Positions 15,781 to 26,088 are shown, numbered from the stretch's first letter. The stretch is 64,000 bases of DNA from Chloroflexota bacterium (GCA_013388855.1 JACAEM010000023.1:62001-126000); one strand, 5' to 3'. Translations and numbers: made by a program. The notes: generated by a model not told the origin, from the sequence alone.

Positions 15781-18035
15781 ATGACGTCGCAAACAAAAAG
15801 AAAAATCATTTCACTTTTCACCGCAGGGATGGTATTGCTTTCCTTTCTGGGCAGCCAGGCTGCCTATGCTGTGGCTGACAGGCAATTGGCATCCAACCCC
15901 GGAACCACTGGCCTGGTCTCCTGGTGGTCGCTGAACGAAACGAACGGAACACGCAGCGATTGTTACGGCTCGAACCATTTGAAGATATTAATTCGGTGGG
16001 GTCTTCGGCAGGCAAACAGGGCAATGCCGCATCCTTTGTCGATACCTATTCAGAACACCTGTCCATTAACGATACGGCCAGCTTGAGCATGGGCGATATG
16101 GATTTCACCATCGGCGGCTGGGTGTTTCTCAACGGCGTAACGGGACTGCGCACCATGATCGCCAAAGGGGCGAGCAATGGAGCGAACAATAATTTTGAAT
16201 ATGCCCTGGAATATGACAGTTCCAGCAGCCAATTCTATTTCAGTGTGGGTAATGGAACAACGCATGGAGCGGTGGTCAACACCACTCCCTCCAATTACAC
16301 CTGGTATTTCCTGGTGGGCTGGTATGACAGCACGAACGATACCCTGAATTTGCAGGTGAATGATGGAACGCCGGTCAGCGCCTCCTATACGGGCGGCTCC
16401 TTCGACAGCAGCTACAAAATGACCATCGGCAAGCTCAGTGAATATCCCGGTGGATACTTCAACGGTTCGATCGACGAAGTGTTCGTGTACAAGCGCCTTC
16501 TCAGCGCCGAGGAGCGCACCTGGTTGTACAACTCCGGCAATGGACACACCTGTTCAGACCTGTCCTCCTCCACGCCCACACCAGACCCCACCTTTACCAA
16601 CCCAGGCACAACCAACCTGGTCTCGTGGTGGGGATTGGATGAAACCAGCGGGACGCGCGCTGACTCGTATGCCGCCAATCATCTGGATAGTTCTAATACA
16701 GGGTCTGACACAGGCAAACAGGGGCTGGCTGCCCACTTTACGCCGAATCAGTATCTTTCCAGCGCCGATACCGCCGGGTTGAGCATGGGCGATATGGACT
16801 TCACGCTTGGCGGCTGGGTCAACCTCAACACGCTCAGCGGGCTGCGCACCATCTTGGCAAAGGGTTCCAATTCCGGTGCGAACAAGGATTATGAGTATAT
16901 TCTGGAGTACGACAATTCCACGGGGAAATTCTATTTCGGCATCGGCAATGGCACAACCTACGGGGAGGTGGTGAACACCACCCCGGCGCAATACACCTGG
17001 TATTTTCTCACTGCCTGGTATAACAGCACAACCGACATGATGTACTTGCAGGTGAACAATGGCAGTCCTTCTGGCGTGTCCTATAGCCAGGGTTCCTTCG
17101 ATAGTACCTACCCTCTTTCGGTGGGGCGTCTGGGCGGCTACCACGGCGGCTACATGAATGGACTGGTGGACGAAGTGTTTCTCTACAAACGCGTACTCAC
17201 CGATGGAGAGCGCGCCTGGTTGTACAATGCGGGTAACGGACGTACCTATACCGAACTCCTGCCTCCCACACCAACACCGACCGCCACCCTTTCCCCAACC
17301 AGCACAGCCACATTCACTCCATCTGCAACCGCGACCTTTACGCCAACTTTGACTTCCACCCCTGTGCCGACTTCAACACCTACAACTAGTTTCACCTATA
17401 ATCGCACGGTTGCTCTTGCTTATGCTGATCAATGGGCACATAACAGGAACATTGACTACCCAATGGCAAACGAAATTGGTTGTGACTGCAATGATTGTAC
17501 AAATTACGTTTCACAGGTTTTACATGAGGGAGGATATTCTCTTGAGACAGGAAATTGGGATGAGAACAACCCAGAAGAGTGGTGGTATAGGAATGATACT
17601 TTCTTTCAACCTGACCATTCCAAAACCTGGAGCGCAACGGATTGGTTTTATATTTATGCTTTTTTCTATGGTCACCATTTAGAAATAAGTGTAGATTCAG
17701 ATCAGGAACCTGATCTGGAACCTAATCTTGATCCCGGTGATTTTATCTTGCTAGATTTGCGGGATAATGATGATATTAATGGCGCTCCTGATGGCAAACC
17801 TGATCATGCACGGGTCGTTGTCGGACATGGAGATATTAGTCAGAACGAAGAAGATTATATAACTCTAAGAAAGGGTGCACTAGGCATTTGTGAAACAATT
17901 ATAAATCCTGTTCCTACGCCTCCAGATACCCAAATTTTATTGATCAATCAACACTGTGTAGACCGTAAGCATGTTGCTTGGGACTATAATGTCGATCCCG
18001 AGACCCGCAAATTTTATATCCATATAACAGACTAA
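15781..18035 (+). CDS. Secreted double-LamG protein with C-terminal amidase domain (frameshifted)
   Basis: An ATG with TTGGAGGAAA upstream opens a signal peptide ('FTAGMVLLSFLGSQAAYA') and the first LamG/concanavalin-like domain. Near 15985 the frame shifts: 'TRSDCYGSNHL' ends one frame and 'INSVGSSAGKQG' continues in another, just as the second domain reads unbroken ('NHLDSSNTGSDTGKQG'). A single indel, in the genome or in the read, explains this. Then come the second LamG domain (about 16590-17250), a Thr/Pro-rich linker (17264-17390) and an amidase_6-like domain (17391-18032) with 'CDCNDCTNYVSQ', whose Cys is the expected nucleophile, and 'DHARVVV'. It is probably a surface-bound peptidoglycan or peptide amidase if the frame is intact. 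Confidence 0.8.
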
Positions 18036-18054
18036 ATTAAAGAAAGGGCTGAGT

Positions 18055-18684
18055 ATGAAAAAGAAACTTCTCATTTTGGGAGCAATTTTGGTACTTTTGG
18101 GAACTGTAAATTTTGCAAAAGTCTCATTCTTGTCTTCGAGGACTGCTGTCCCAGATAGTATTCCCGATACTCCAGAAGCCAAAGAGATCATGAAAGCTAT
18201 CGAAAATGCTTATGACATTGAGGCTGAGGCGGCTTACACATTCGACCTTAAAAAATTTCCTGATGTTTTTATCAATGATCCACGCTTCCCTTTGCCAGAC
18301 TCTACCCTCCAGACTGTCAGGGAAATGACTGATAATCCATCTTTGGAGACAGCAGGATATTTGGATTACAAATTGGCTTATTATACGTGGGGGTCAAATG
18401 CGATACTATATCTCGAGGAAGTTCAACAGAAAGCGAAATCTGAAAATCGTACTCTCACAGATGAAGAGAAACGATCTGTTGTGGATAAATATGGACGAAT
18501 TGCGCCCGCGCGCGCCAATAGCCCAAAGAAAAAAATTCCTATAAGGTTCATATCAATGGAGATAACCAATGATGTGGCTACTACTGTTATAGATGATGGT
18601 CCACGGACAGTCGAATTGACTCTCGTTTTAGTTAATAAGAAATGGTATATTGCAGCATATAAGGGATTATCAATTCATCCGTAA
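18055..18684 (+). CDS. Hypothetical exported protein
   Basis: A 209-residue product begins with a Lys-rich N-terminus and one hydrophobic helix (residues 4-24), likely an uncleaved anchor or signal peptide. The rest is soluble with no motif I recognise. It starts 19 bp after the LamG/amidase gene, with AAAGGG upstream of the ATG, so the two are probably co-transcribed. Both this gene and the amidase end of its neighbour look clearly more AT-rich than the surrounding genes, which suggests that they arrived together. It could be an immunity or regulatory partner of the amidase; that is speculation. Confidence 0.7.
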   Translation: MKKKLLILGAILVLLGTVNFAKVSFLSSRTAVPDSIPDTPEAKEIMKAIENAYDIEAEAAYTFDLKKFPDVFINDPRFPLPDSTLQTVREMTDNPSLETAGYLDYKLAYYTWGSNAILYLEEVQQKAKSENRTLTDEEKRSVVDKYGRIAPARANSPKKKIPIRFISMEITNDVATTVIDDGPRTVELTLVLVNKKWYIAAYKGLSIHP

Positions 18685-18720
18685 ATACTTTTTATCCAAC
18701 GAACTAATCAAAGTAGTATG

Positions 18721-18757
18721 TATTAAAACGCGCGGCTTTATGACGCGTGTTTTAATA
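18721..18757 (+). terminator. Intrinsic terminator, bidirectional
   Basis: ATTAAAACGCG and CGCGTGTTTTAAT pair over about 11 bp around an 11-nt loop, with A/T-rich flanks on both sides. It lies between the convergent hypothetical gene (ends 18684) and the phosphatase (ends 18851). Confidence 0.75.
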
Positions 18758-18850
18758 TCTTTCCTCCATAGTGATATTGAGTAACTTATCTACAAGTAGA
18801 TTTTCTGCACTGGGCTTCTCATCGTGCATTATGAAGATTGGGGGCGCAAT

Positions 18851-19462
18851 TCATTGATCCACAATATTATTGAACCGGATCAGCTTCCAGTTGTTGTACT
18901 CTGGCTGATAACTTATTTCCATGATGCCGCAGAAATCAACTTTGTAATTCCACCTTTTGTAGACGGGCAATCCCATGATGGCGCAGGTCATGATGCGGAT
19001 CAAGCCTTCGTGGCAGACGAAGAGTACATTTTCCGATGGATGCACCAGCCGTTTTTCTTCGAGTAGTTCGACGATCCGTTTTTGTGCTTCCGCGCCGGTT
19101 TCGCCCTCGGGGAAACGAAAATCGTGATCTCTCAGGCGGTACCCAATCCAGACCTCGGGATATGTAGCTTGTAATTCTTCGTCAGACATCCCCTCGATGA
19201 CGCCGTTGTCGATCTCGTTCAAGCGCCTATCGATGACGGGAGAAATTCCCAGTTGACCGGCAACAAATTCAGCCGTCTGTGCGGTGCGGAGATATTCACT
19301 GATGTAAACCGCTGAGATATTCCGCTTGCAGAAGAACGACCAAAGCCTTTCGGCGCTTCGCCGTCCATTCTCTGTGATAGGTTCATCCTGATGCCGCAGG
19401 TATGGGTTATAGAAATCCCCTTTTTGTTTTTCTGCATGACGGACTATATAAAAAATATCCAT
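18851..19462 (-). CDS. Histidine phosphatase superfamily protein
   Basis: The 203-residue protein opens with 'IFYIVRHAEKQKG', the RHG/RHA motif whose His is phosphorylated during catalysis. It also has 'EYLRTAQTAEFVA' (second Arg), 'NEIDNGVIEGM' (Glu) and 'VLFVCHEGLIRIM' (second catalytic His). It is therefore a phosphoglycerate-mutase-like phosphatase, of the group that includes alpha-ribazole phosphatase and sugar-phosphate phosphatases. The substrate is not decidable. The next gene upstream (19472) ends only 9 bp before this ATG, so the two may be co-transcribed. Confidence 0.88.
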   Translation of the reverse strand: MDIFYIVRHAEKQKGDFYNPYLRHQDEPITENGRRSAERLWSFFCKRNISAVYISEYLRTAQTAEFVAGQLGISPVIDRRLNEIDNGVIEGMSDEELQATYPEVWIGYRLRDHDFRFPEGETGAEAQKRIVELLEEKRLVHPSENVLFVCHEGLIRIMTCAIMGLPVYKRWNYKVDFCGIMEISYQPEYNNWKLIRFNNIVDQ

Positions 19463-19471
19463 GTTTATCCG

Positions 19472-20719
19472 CTACTTTTCTTCAATGGTCACGCTCAATA
19501 ATTTGTCACCGGGCGGACTTTCGTATCCGGGTTGAGGATCGCGCGTCGTCAGGGATTGGAGCACGTCCATGCCACTGAGCACCTGCCCGAAGATGGTGAA
19601 TTGACCATCATATTCAGGGATGGGCTTGAAGGTGATGAAGAACTGACTGCCGCTGGTGTCGGGTCCTGAGTTGACCATTGCCACCATGCCGGGCTGGTTG
19701 AAGGTCAGGGATGGCAGAATTTCGGTGGCAAGATAGTAACCGGGGTTGCCCTTGCCTGTCCCGCTCGGGTCGCCGGTCTGCGCGTACACTTTAGGGATGA
19801 CGCGGTGAAAGGTGATGTCCTCATACCATCTGTTTTGCGCCAAAAAGATGAACGAGTTCACCGTGATGGGCGCCTTGTCGGCAAACAACTGGATGGTCAC
19901 GTCTCCTTTTTCGGTGTGTAGCGTTGCGATGTATTGCCTGTTCTTGTCGATTGTCATCGGTGGGCAGGAGGTAAATTGCCGCTTGCCGAGAGCGATCAAT
20001 CGCACGATATGATCCATGCTGGCATGATCGCGCGGACCGGTATAAATCTGCCCGTTGATGAGCACAAACGGTGTGAAGGGCAATCCCATCAGCTGACCGT
20101 CCTTCCACGCCTTTTGGATTTTAGCGACGATATCTTCGCGTTTGAGGTCAGACTGGAACTGCGCCCCGTCCATGCCCAGGCCCGAGGCTTGCGCGCTGAG
20201 CCATTGCTCCAACTCCTCTGCTGACAGGTTTGCCCAGATTGCCTGACCCTTGTATAGTAGATCATGCATCTCCCAATATTTATTTTGCTCCGCCGCGGCT
20301 TCGGCGGCTTGCGCGGCAAGGGCGGAAAGTGCGGCTTTTTCATTGGCGCCCAGAATCGGGAAAGTGCGGCTGATTACGCGCACATCTTTTGGATGCTCGT
20401 TCAGCAATCGACCAACAACCTCCGCAAAAAGCCCACTACGAAAATCGGCATAATCGCTGTATTCTGTGATCGTGACCGTTGGATCGTTCGCGCCGCGCAC
20501 GCGGTCGTCCGAATTTTCGGGCGGGAAGATGGCCGATTCCTCCGGTTTCGGCGTGGGAGCAGCTGTGATGGTCGTGCAGGGAGGCGGCTCGGTGGGGAAG
20601 ATGATGGGGAAGGAAGGGGTGGAAGCAGGAGTGGATGGAGAAGGGGCGGAGCAGGAGGGCACGAGAATGGCAAGCAAAATGATAATGATTGGTACTCGGT
20701 AATTGATGTAACGGTTCAT
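19472..20719 (-). CDS. Lipoprotein fusing a DsbA-like domain and a cyclophilin-type peptidyl-prolyl isomerase
   Basis: The 415-residue product starts with a lipoprotein-type signal ('IIILLAILVPSC', Cys near residue 23) and a Pro/Ser/Thr linker. A DsbA/thioredoxin_4-like domain follows (about 75-235) and then a cyclophilin domain (about 250-415, 'FHRVIPKVYAQTGDPSGTGKG' and 'SQFFITF'). In DsbA-like domains the segment after 'EYSD' carries CxxC; here it is 'YADFR', so the redox cysteines are absent and the domain is probably a non-catalytic binding or chaperone module. The cyclophilin core looks active. It would act outside the cytoplasmic membrane in protein folding. Confidence 0.88.
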   Translation of the reverse strand: MNRYINYRVPIIIILLAILVPSCSAPSPSTPASTPSFPIIFPTEPPPCTTITAAPTPKPEESAIFPPENSDDRVRGANDPTVTITEYSDYADFRSGLFAEVVGRLLNEHPKDVRVISRTFPILGANEKAALSALAAQAAEAAAEQNKYWEMHDLLYKGQAIWANLSAEELEQWLSAQASGLGMDGAQFQSDLKREDIVAKIQKAWKDGQLMGLPFTPFVLINGQIYTGPRDHASMDHIVRLIALGKRQFTSCPPMTIDKNRQYIATLHTEKGDVTIQLFADKAPITVNSFIFLAQNRWYEDITFHRVIPKVYAQTGDPSGTGKGNPGYYLATEILPSLTFNQPGMVAMVNSGPDTSGSQFFITFKPIPEYDGQFTIFGQVLSGMDVLQSLTTRDPQPGYESPPGDKLLSVTIEEK

Positions 20720-20845
20720 GAGGAATTATTGTTGAATGGCCTCTTTAAGTTGGTCGAAAGAAGTCATCCAGGCAATGGTGTTGATAAAGTCTGCCAGCGA
20801 GTCGCTTTGTTCGCGCAGGGCACGGACGGCGGGTCCGACCGGGTC

Positions 20846-22000
20846 TTAGCCCGCCGCACCGCCGGGGACATCGGCATACGCACCGTGGAAGGCGAAATAG
20901 GCTTGATTCAATTTGCGGAGCAAATATCCGTTTTGCCAGAAGAATTGACGGCGTTGCTCCATGTAGGCTTCGGCTTCATCGATCTTTCCTGCCGCGAGCA
21001 ATTCATCGGCGGTGACGCGCGTCTCGTGCATCTCAGCGCGGAAGTCGAAGGGGGGCGGGTCGTCGAGTCCGTTCGAGGGGAGGAACGGTGGATCAAACGA
21101 GATCAAGCCTCGGTTGGGAGAAGAGCCGAGCATTTCCGGGTAATATTTTTTGATCACGTACATCCCAACTTCATTCCCCGATATATTTGCAGTCGTCTCG
21201 TTCATCGTACGTAATTCGGGAGTGGTGCTGTAATTGAGTCCCAGCGGACGCAGATTGAGGTAATTGTGTGTCCATTCATGGGCGATGGTGTCGAGCATCC
21301 AGCGCAGGTCGGTGGTCTCCATCACCATGGTGGGATACACACCCACGCCGCCGATGCCGACCACCAATGTGGAAACATCCAGCGATTGGGCGACTTCGTT
21401 TTCGAGTTTGATCTCTTCGTCGAGCGTGAGCGTGGGCAGGATGGAGATATTAGCAATTTGCACGATACGGTCACGCGGGGAAACGACCAGGGCGCGCGGA
21501 GTGGGGGAGGTGTGATAGAGCACTTGTGGAATGGGCTGCCCCGCGGCAGTCAACCCGAGTTCGGCGAGCGCTTCGCTGAGTTGGCTCTGCAAAACGGATT
21601 CGGCGAATGGCGCCAGTTCAGTTTGCCGTGCGGTGAATTCGTTAAGTTGTTGGCGCAGAAATTCCGTGGCTGATTCCTTGTTGGTGACCGCCGGGTCGGC
21701 ATAGATCTGTTCGATACGGTTTTCAACATTCATAACGTTGAGCGTTGCCCGCAGGTATTCGAAAACAATCTCTTTATTGGTTTCACGCGTGAAGGCATAT
21801 GGTGCGCCAATGGATCCCTGTTCGATCTTGATCCAGGCGGCAGTCCAGACCCAGTTGGGGTAATCGAACTCGATCTGCCGTGTGAACGTGCGCGTACGGT
21901 CGTTGTCGCTGTTAAGTCTTGGCGCGTCGCTTTTTACGCCCAACAGCACAACAAGGACAACGGCGAAAAAATCAAGGAAACGCAGAAAACGCAGAAACAT
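20846..22000 (-). CDS. Membrane-anchored HExxH metalloprotease-like protein with in-frame stop
   Basis: The reading frame of 384 codons has an N-terminal hydrophobic helix (residues 8-22), a long helical region, then 'LDTIAHEWTHNYLNL' (about 240-255), a gluzincin-like zinc motif HExxH. 'MNETTANISGNE' follows at about 270, offering a Glu as third ligand. The protein is probably a membrane-bound peptidase facing outward. The frame stops at TAA 20846-20848, but continues open for another 39 codons to a second TAA at 20726, encoding protein-like sequence ('DPVGPAVRALREQSDSLADF'). This looks like a recent nonsense change, a read error or a read-through site. The downstream lipoprotein starts 6 bp after the second stop. 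Confidence 0.75.
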   Translation of the reverse strand: MFLRFLRFLDFFAVVLVVLLGVKSDAPRLNSDNDRTRTFTRQIEFDYPNWVWTAAWIKIEQGSIGAPYAFTRETNKEIVFEYLRATLNVMNVENRIEQIYADPAVTNKESATEFLRQQLNEFTARQTELAPFAESVLQSQLSEALAELGLTAAGQPIPQVLYHTSPTPRALVVSPRDRIVQIANISILPTLTLDEEIKLENEVAQSLDVSTLVVGIGGVGVYPTMVMETTDLRWMLDTIAHEWTHNYLNLRPLGLNYSTTPELRTMNETTANISGNEVGMYVIKKYYPEMLGSSPNRGLISFDPPFLPSNGLDDPPPFDFRAEMHETRVTADELLAAGKIDEAEAYMEQRRQFFWQNGYLLRKLNQAYFAFHGAYADVPGGAAG

Positions 22001-22192
22001 GCAGATGATTATACCCAGTGCGGCAGTAAATTGCGCTCAGTGTCCATTCCTCAAAAATTCTTAATAACAAGGCAATTGATCGGAGGGAATCATATCCGCA
22101 ATGCTCACAAGGTAGTTTAGCTCCACGTAGCGGAGGAACGATGAATTGCGTTGTCGTTCATCCTGTCGAGTGTATTTCAAGGTCAAATCAAC

Positions 22193-22218
22193 AAAAACTC
22201 CCTTTTGTGGGAGTTTTT
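22193..22218 (-). terminator. Intrinsic terminator, bidirectional
   Basis: AAAAACTCCC and GGGAGTTTTT form a perfect 10-bp stem with a 6-nt loop, flanked by A and T runs. It lies 18 bp after the galK stop and ends the galT-galK operon. Confidence 0.88.
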
Positions 22219-22235
22219 ACTACAGCGTTGAATTT

Positions 22236-23411
22236 TCACTTTATCAATTCCGCGCCGTTGGAAGGGAAAGTGATGTAAATCGGTGGCTGTAGTCCCGTTC
22301 TGGAGTGGAAGTCATCGGCAAGGCGCCGGGCAAACGCATCGGCACAGTCCCTGGCGACTAGATTCACCGTGCATCCCCCAAAGCCCGCGCCCGTAAGCCG
22401 CGCCCCGTAACAGCCCTCCAGCGATTGGGCGATGTCCACCATCACATCCAGTTCGAGACACGAGACTTCGTACAAATCGCGCAGACTGACATGACACTCG
22501 TTCATCAGCCTGCCGAAATTTCGGACATCGCCTGCCTCCAGCAGCGCTTCAGCCTGCTTCGCCCTCTCGATCTCCTCCACAACGTGACGCGCTCGCCTCT
22601 CGATCTCTGCCGGTAGTTTGCCTGCCAGACGATTGAACTCTTCCACGCTGACATCTCTCAGCGCCTGGATGTGCGGCAAGTCCTGTTGCAGCAAGCGAAC
22701 CGCTTCCTCACATGCAGCGCGGCGTTTGTTGTATTCGCCCGACGTGAGTTTGCGCCGCACGGTGGTGTCGGCAATAACGATGGCGACATGCTCCGGCAGC
22801 GGGACCGTTTTCCATGCGAGCGAACGGCAGTCGAGCAGGAGCAGGCGGTCTTCCACGCCGCAGGCGGAGGCAAACTGGTCCATGATGCCGCAGTTGACGC
22901 CGACGTATCGGTTCTCGGCTTTTTGCCCGAGCAGGGCGCGCTGCATGGGCGGGAGTGTCCAGCCGCCGAGGGTCTGCCAGGCAAGCAGGAATGCCATCTC
23001 CACCGAGGCGGAGGAACTCAACCCTGAACCGCGCGGCACTTCGGAGGCAAAGACCGCGTTCATGGAGAGGACGGGCAATCCCTCCTCCATCAGCGCCCAC
23101 ATCACGCCTGCGGGGTAGAGACCCCACTCTGGCAGAGGTAAGGAGTCGGCTTGGACTTTGGTCGGAATGGAATCGGAGGAGAAAGTGGCTTGTTGGTCGA
23201 AGTCCACAGCCACGAGCATGGAATGAGGCGCATCCGTCGGGGAGAAGGCGACATAGGTGGCGCGGTCAATCGCGGCAGGCAGGACAAAGCCGTCGTTGTA
23301 GTCCACGTGTTCGCCAAGCAGGTTGACGCGTCCCGGCGCGCGGATGATGTGCGCGGGAACGTATCCAAAGGTTTTTTGGTAAATGGCGGTGATGCGGTCA
23401 ATGAGGTTCAT
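22236..23411 (-). CDS. galK: Galactokinase
   Basis: The 391-residue product has all galactokinase marks. The signature is '[22 protein letters not shown]' (about residues 26-47). The GHMP ATP-binding loop is '[13 protein letters not shown]' (about 125), and the C-terminal motif is '[14 protein letters not shown]' (about 340). It phosphorylates alpha-D-galactose to galactose-1-phosphate with ATP in the Leloir pathway. The ATG at 23411 lies inside the end of galT, an overlap of 14 bp, and matches the family N-terminus; the longer frame upstream is only galT read in another frame. It forms an operon with galT. Confidence 0.96.
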   Translation of the reverse strand: MNLIDRITAIYQKTFGYVPAHIIRAPGRVNLLGEHVDYNDGFVLPAAIDRATYVAFSPTDAPHSMLVAVDFDQQATFSSDSIPTKVQADSLPLPEWGLYPAGVMWALMEEGLPVLSMNAVFASEVPRGSGLSSSASVEMAFLLAWQTLGGWTLPPMQRALLGQKAENRYVGVNCGIMDQFASACGVEDRLLLLDCRSLAWKTVPLPEHVAIVIADTTVRRKLTSGEYNKRRAACEEAVRLLQQDLPHIQALRDVSVEEFNRLAGKLPAEIERRARHVVEEIERAKQAEALLEAGDVRNFGRLMNECHVSLRDLYEVSCLELDVMVDIAQSLEGCYGARLTGAGFGGCTVNLVARDCADAFARRLADDFHSRTGLQPPIYITFPSNGAELIK

Positions 23412-24441
23412 GTTTGTAATGGATGTCTGAAAGCGAGCGCAGGCGGTCAGCGGCGGCTTCGGGGGTGATATCGCGTTGGGGCATGGCGAGCATTTCGTAA
23501 CCGACCATGAATTTGCGGATGGTCGCCGAGCGCAGGAGCGGTGGGTAGAAATGCGCGTGGAGCGTCCACTCAGGGTGGGGTTGATCGTCGAATGGCGCCT
23601 GATGGAATCCCATTGAATAGGGGAATGAGATTTCAAATAGGTTGTCGTAGCGCGTGGTGAGGCGCTTTAGTATATCTGCCAGCGCGCCGATTTCGGCATA
23701 GGTGAGTTCATCCAGGCGTGCGGCATTCCGATGCGCGATGACCATCGTCTCAAAAGGCCACACCGCCCAATAGGGTACCAGCGCGGTAAAGTGGTCATTG
23801 GCAAAGAGAATGCGCTCGCTGCGTTTGTGTTCTTCTTTGAGGTAATCGGACAGGAGCGTGCGTCCGTTCGCGGTAAAGTAGGCTTTTTGCCGTTCGAGTT
23901 CCTTGGCAGGCTCCACAGGGATATGTTCGGTCCCCCAGATTTGGCTGTGTGGGTGGGGATTGGAGCATCCCATCATGGCGCCCTTGTTTTCGAAGACCTG
24001 CACGTAACTGACAAATTCCTTCCGGCTGAGGTCAACGGTTTGCTCCGTCCATGTGGTAATGACTTTTTCAATGGAAGCGTTATCGAGTTCCGGGAGGGTC
24101 AAATCGTGGCGCGGGGAGAAACAGACCACACGACAGAGTCCGCGTTCCGAAACGGAGGCAAACAACGGATGATCTGAGACGTGCCTGGGAGACGGGGCGG
24201 GCAGGAGGGCGGAGAAATCATTGTCAAAGACGAAAGTAGACTCGTAGTCGGGATTCGTCACTCCGCCTGCGCGTTCGTTGCGTGGACAGAGGTAACAGGT
24301 CGGATCATATTGCGGGAGATTCTCGGGTGGAGTCTTTTCGACCTGCCCCAGCCAGGGGCGCTTGGCACGATGCGGCGAGACAAGGACAGATTCACCAGTG
24401 AGAGGGTTGATCCGGCGGTGTGGTGTATCGAATGTGGTCAT
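23398..24441 (-). CDS. galT: Galactose-1-phosphate uridylyltransferase
   Basis: The 347-residue product is a GalT of the HIT superfamily. It has the active-site sequence '[13 protein letters not shown]' (about residue 160), in which the second His of HPH is uridylylated, and '[11 protein letters not shown]' near residue 50 with a zinc-type Cys. It exchanges UMP between UDP-glucose and galactose-1-phosphate, giving UDP-galactose, which could feed the glycolipid and surface-glycan enzymes encoded elsewhere in the window. The N-terminus is complete ('[23 protein letters not shown]'). galK overlaps its 3' end. An epimerase of the GalE type is not adjacent, though one epimerase-like gene lies at 50372. 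Confidence 0.95.
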   Translation of the reverse strand: MTTFDTPHRRINPLTGESVLVSPHRAKRPWLGQVEKTPPENLPQYDPTCYLCPRNERAGGVTNPDYESTFVFDNDFSALLPAPSPRHVSDHPLFASVSERGLCRVVCFSPRHDLTLPELDNASIEKVITTWTEQTVDLSRKEFVSYVQVFENKGAMMGCSNPHPHSQIWGTEHIPVEPAKELERQKAYFTANGRTLLSDYLKEEHKRSERILFANDHFTALVPYWAVWPFETMVIAHRNAARLDELTYAEIGALADILKRLTTRYDNLFEISFPYSMGFHQAPFDDQPHPEWTLHAHFYPPLLRSATIRKFMVGYEMLAMPQRDITPEAAADRLRSLSDIHYKHEPH

Positions 24442-24654
24442 GGGCAGTTGAATGAATTCATTGCAGGAAGGGTGCGATTATTGTAATTAGACACTGCAGT
24501 AATTTTATCATTTGAAATGGCTGTTATGCACATGCCGGAGATTTTGCGTCCCTGTATCGTACGATAACCACGCAAATGTAACCTAAGAATATCGGTTTCG
24601 TCTTGTATTGGGCAATGTCTATCGACAATTATCCTTTACCGATCAGGTTGGAAA

Positions 24655-26088
24655 ATGAGAACTCTCCGTTTCTGGCAGTTTAATAAGTATAATAATCTCA
24701 GGGATATTCGTATTGTCATGATTTCATTTTGGAAGAAAATTCGTTCTCGCGCAAAATCTGTCGCGGAGGTGCTTGAACGGTGGCGTTGGGTCATCCTGAC
24801 TTTCATTGGGGTTTCTTTGTTATGGGTGGAGGTGCAGGAGTTTATTGCATTGCGGGTACTGAACCAGGCATTTCACTACTTCGAAGTATTTCAATATGCA
24901 GTGCTGTTGATTTCCACCGGTTTGTTGACCGAATTGTTCGCCCGCTCGAATCGTGCGCACAAACAGGCAGTCAAGATTCTGGAATATAAACACAGGCTCA
25001 GTCTTGAATTGACAAACAATGACGACTGGGAGGAGTTGATCCGGAAATTGGCAATCATGCCGGGCAGAATCGCGGATGTGGATGAAACTTACCTATTGAT
25101 CAAAAATCCACTAAGCGGGGATTTTGATATATCCGGTCATTGGGTGGATCAGCAGCAGAATCAACCGGCAAATGCATGGGACCCTACAATTTTATGCGAA
25201 AAATGTATGGAGAAAAGTCTGGATCCCAAACCTGCCTTTCACTTGTGTGGTCGGGATAACGCGACTTCCAGTTATCTTTACAGCCTCGAAGTATCCAGTC
25301 AGAATATCCCGACAACGATACTCAGGTTCAGAGTGAGGCCCGAGGCGAAGTTATCCCGCGACGAAGAGGAAATTTTTACCAATATTCGGGACGAGCTCGT
25401 TGTCGCCATTCTAGCCAGCCAGGACCGAAAGAGACTCTCGGAAATGCAGTCGGCGGAAGTCGCCATGGCGGAACGCCGGATCGTATCGTCTTACGTTCAT
25501 GACCAGCTTGGGCAAAACCTGGGATACATGCATATGAAGCTGGACCAGCTTGGCACACAGGAAACGGCCAACGGATCTAAAGAGATGCGAACGGAGTTGA
25601 AACACCTGCGCGAGGTTGCGAACGAATCCTACGAGATCGTACGTGACATCTTGAAAAAACTTCAACCCGAGACGATTCCCCACTTAACCAACCTCCTGCA
25701 AGAACACGCGCGAACCGTGTCACGCCGGGCAAAGTTTGCACTTAATTTCAAATCCGTAGGAACGCCCGTTCATCTCGCGGCGACCACCCAACAATTAATC
25801 TTCTTCACATTTCGCGAGATCCTGAGCAATGTGGAGAAACATGCCAATGCCGATAAAGTGGAAGTGCTGGTCGTTTGGAACGACGGTATTCTCGATATTT
25901 CCGTCGCCGATAACGGGAAGGGTTTCGATCCCAGCACCGTCAAACGGGACGAACATTTTGGGCTGGGTATCATGCAGGAAAGAATAACTAACATCAAAGG
26001 GAACCTGATGGTCAATTCATCGACCGATTCTGGTACTGTTGTCTCCCTCTCCATTCCGCTTCACACAAACAAAGAGGCAACCGCATGA
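24655..26088 (+). CDS. Membrane histidine kinase of the NarL/DesK-type partner class
   Basis: The 477-residue protein has two membrane helices (about 45-62 and 75-100), a central sensor region that may be GAF-like (about 120-255), then a HisKA_3-type dimerisation segment with 'SSYVHDQLGQNLGYMHMKL' (His near 281). A HATPase domain follows, with 'FREILSNVEKHANA' (N box), 'VADNGKGFD' and 'GLGIMQERI'. It would autophosphorylate and pass phosphate to the response regulator encoded with a 4-bp ATGA overlap. An in-frame ATG at 24718 is an alternative start. Its position just before the exported oxidase cluster suggests control of that cluster. Confidence 0.9.
   Translation: MRTLRFWQFNKYNNLRDIRIVMISFWKKIRSRAKSVAEVLERWRWVILTFIGVSLLWVEVQEFIALRVLNQAFHYFEVFQYAVLLISTGLLTELFARSNRAHKQAVKILEYKHRLSLELTNNDDWEELIRKLAIMPGRIADVDETYLLIKNPLSGDFDISGHWVDQQQNQPANAWDPTILCEKCMEKSLDPKPAFHLCGRDNATSSYLYSLEVSSQNIPTTILRFRVRPEAKLSRDEEEIFTNIRDELVVAILASQDRKRLSEMQSAEVAMAERRIVSSYVHDQLGQNLGYMHMKLDQLGTQETANGSKEMRTELKHLREVANESYEIVRDILKKLQPETIPHLTNLLQEHARTVSRRAKFALNFKSVGTPVHLAATTQQLIFFTFREILSNVEKHANADKVEVLVVWNDGILDISVADNGKGFDPSTVKRDEHFGLGIMQERITNIKGNLMVNSSTDSGTVVSLSIPLHTNKEATA

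Noticed and set aside
20264-21214. A 316-codon plus-strand frame opposite the cyclophilin and metalloprotease-like genes
   Set aside because: It crosses the junction of two supported minus-strand genes and its Gly/Arg-rich translation has no motif.
22101-22190. tRNA-like sequence before the galK terminator (GGTAGTTTAGCTCC...)
   Set aside because: No acceptor stem or T-arm can be formed around it.
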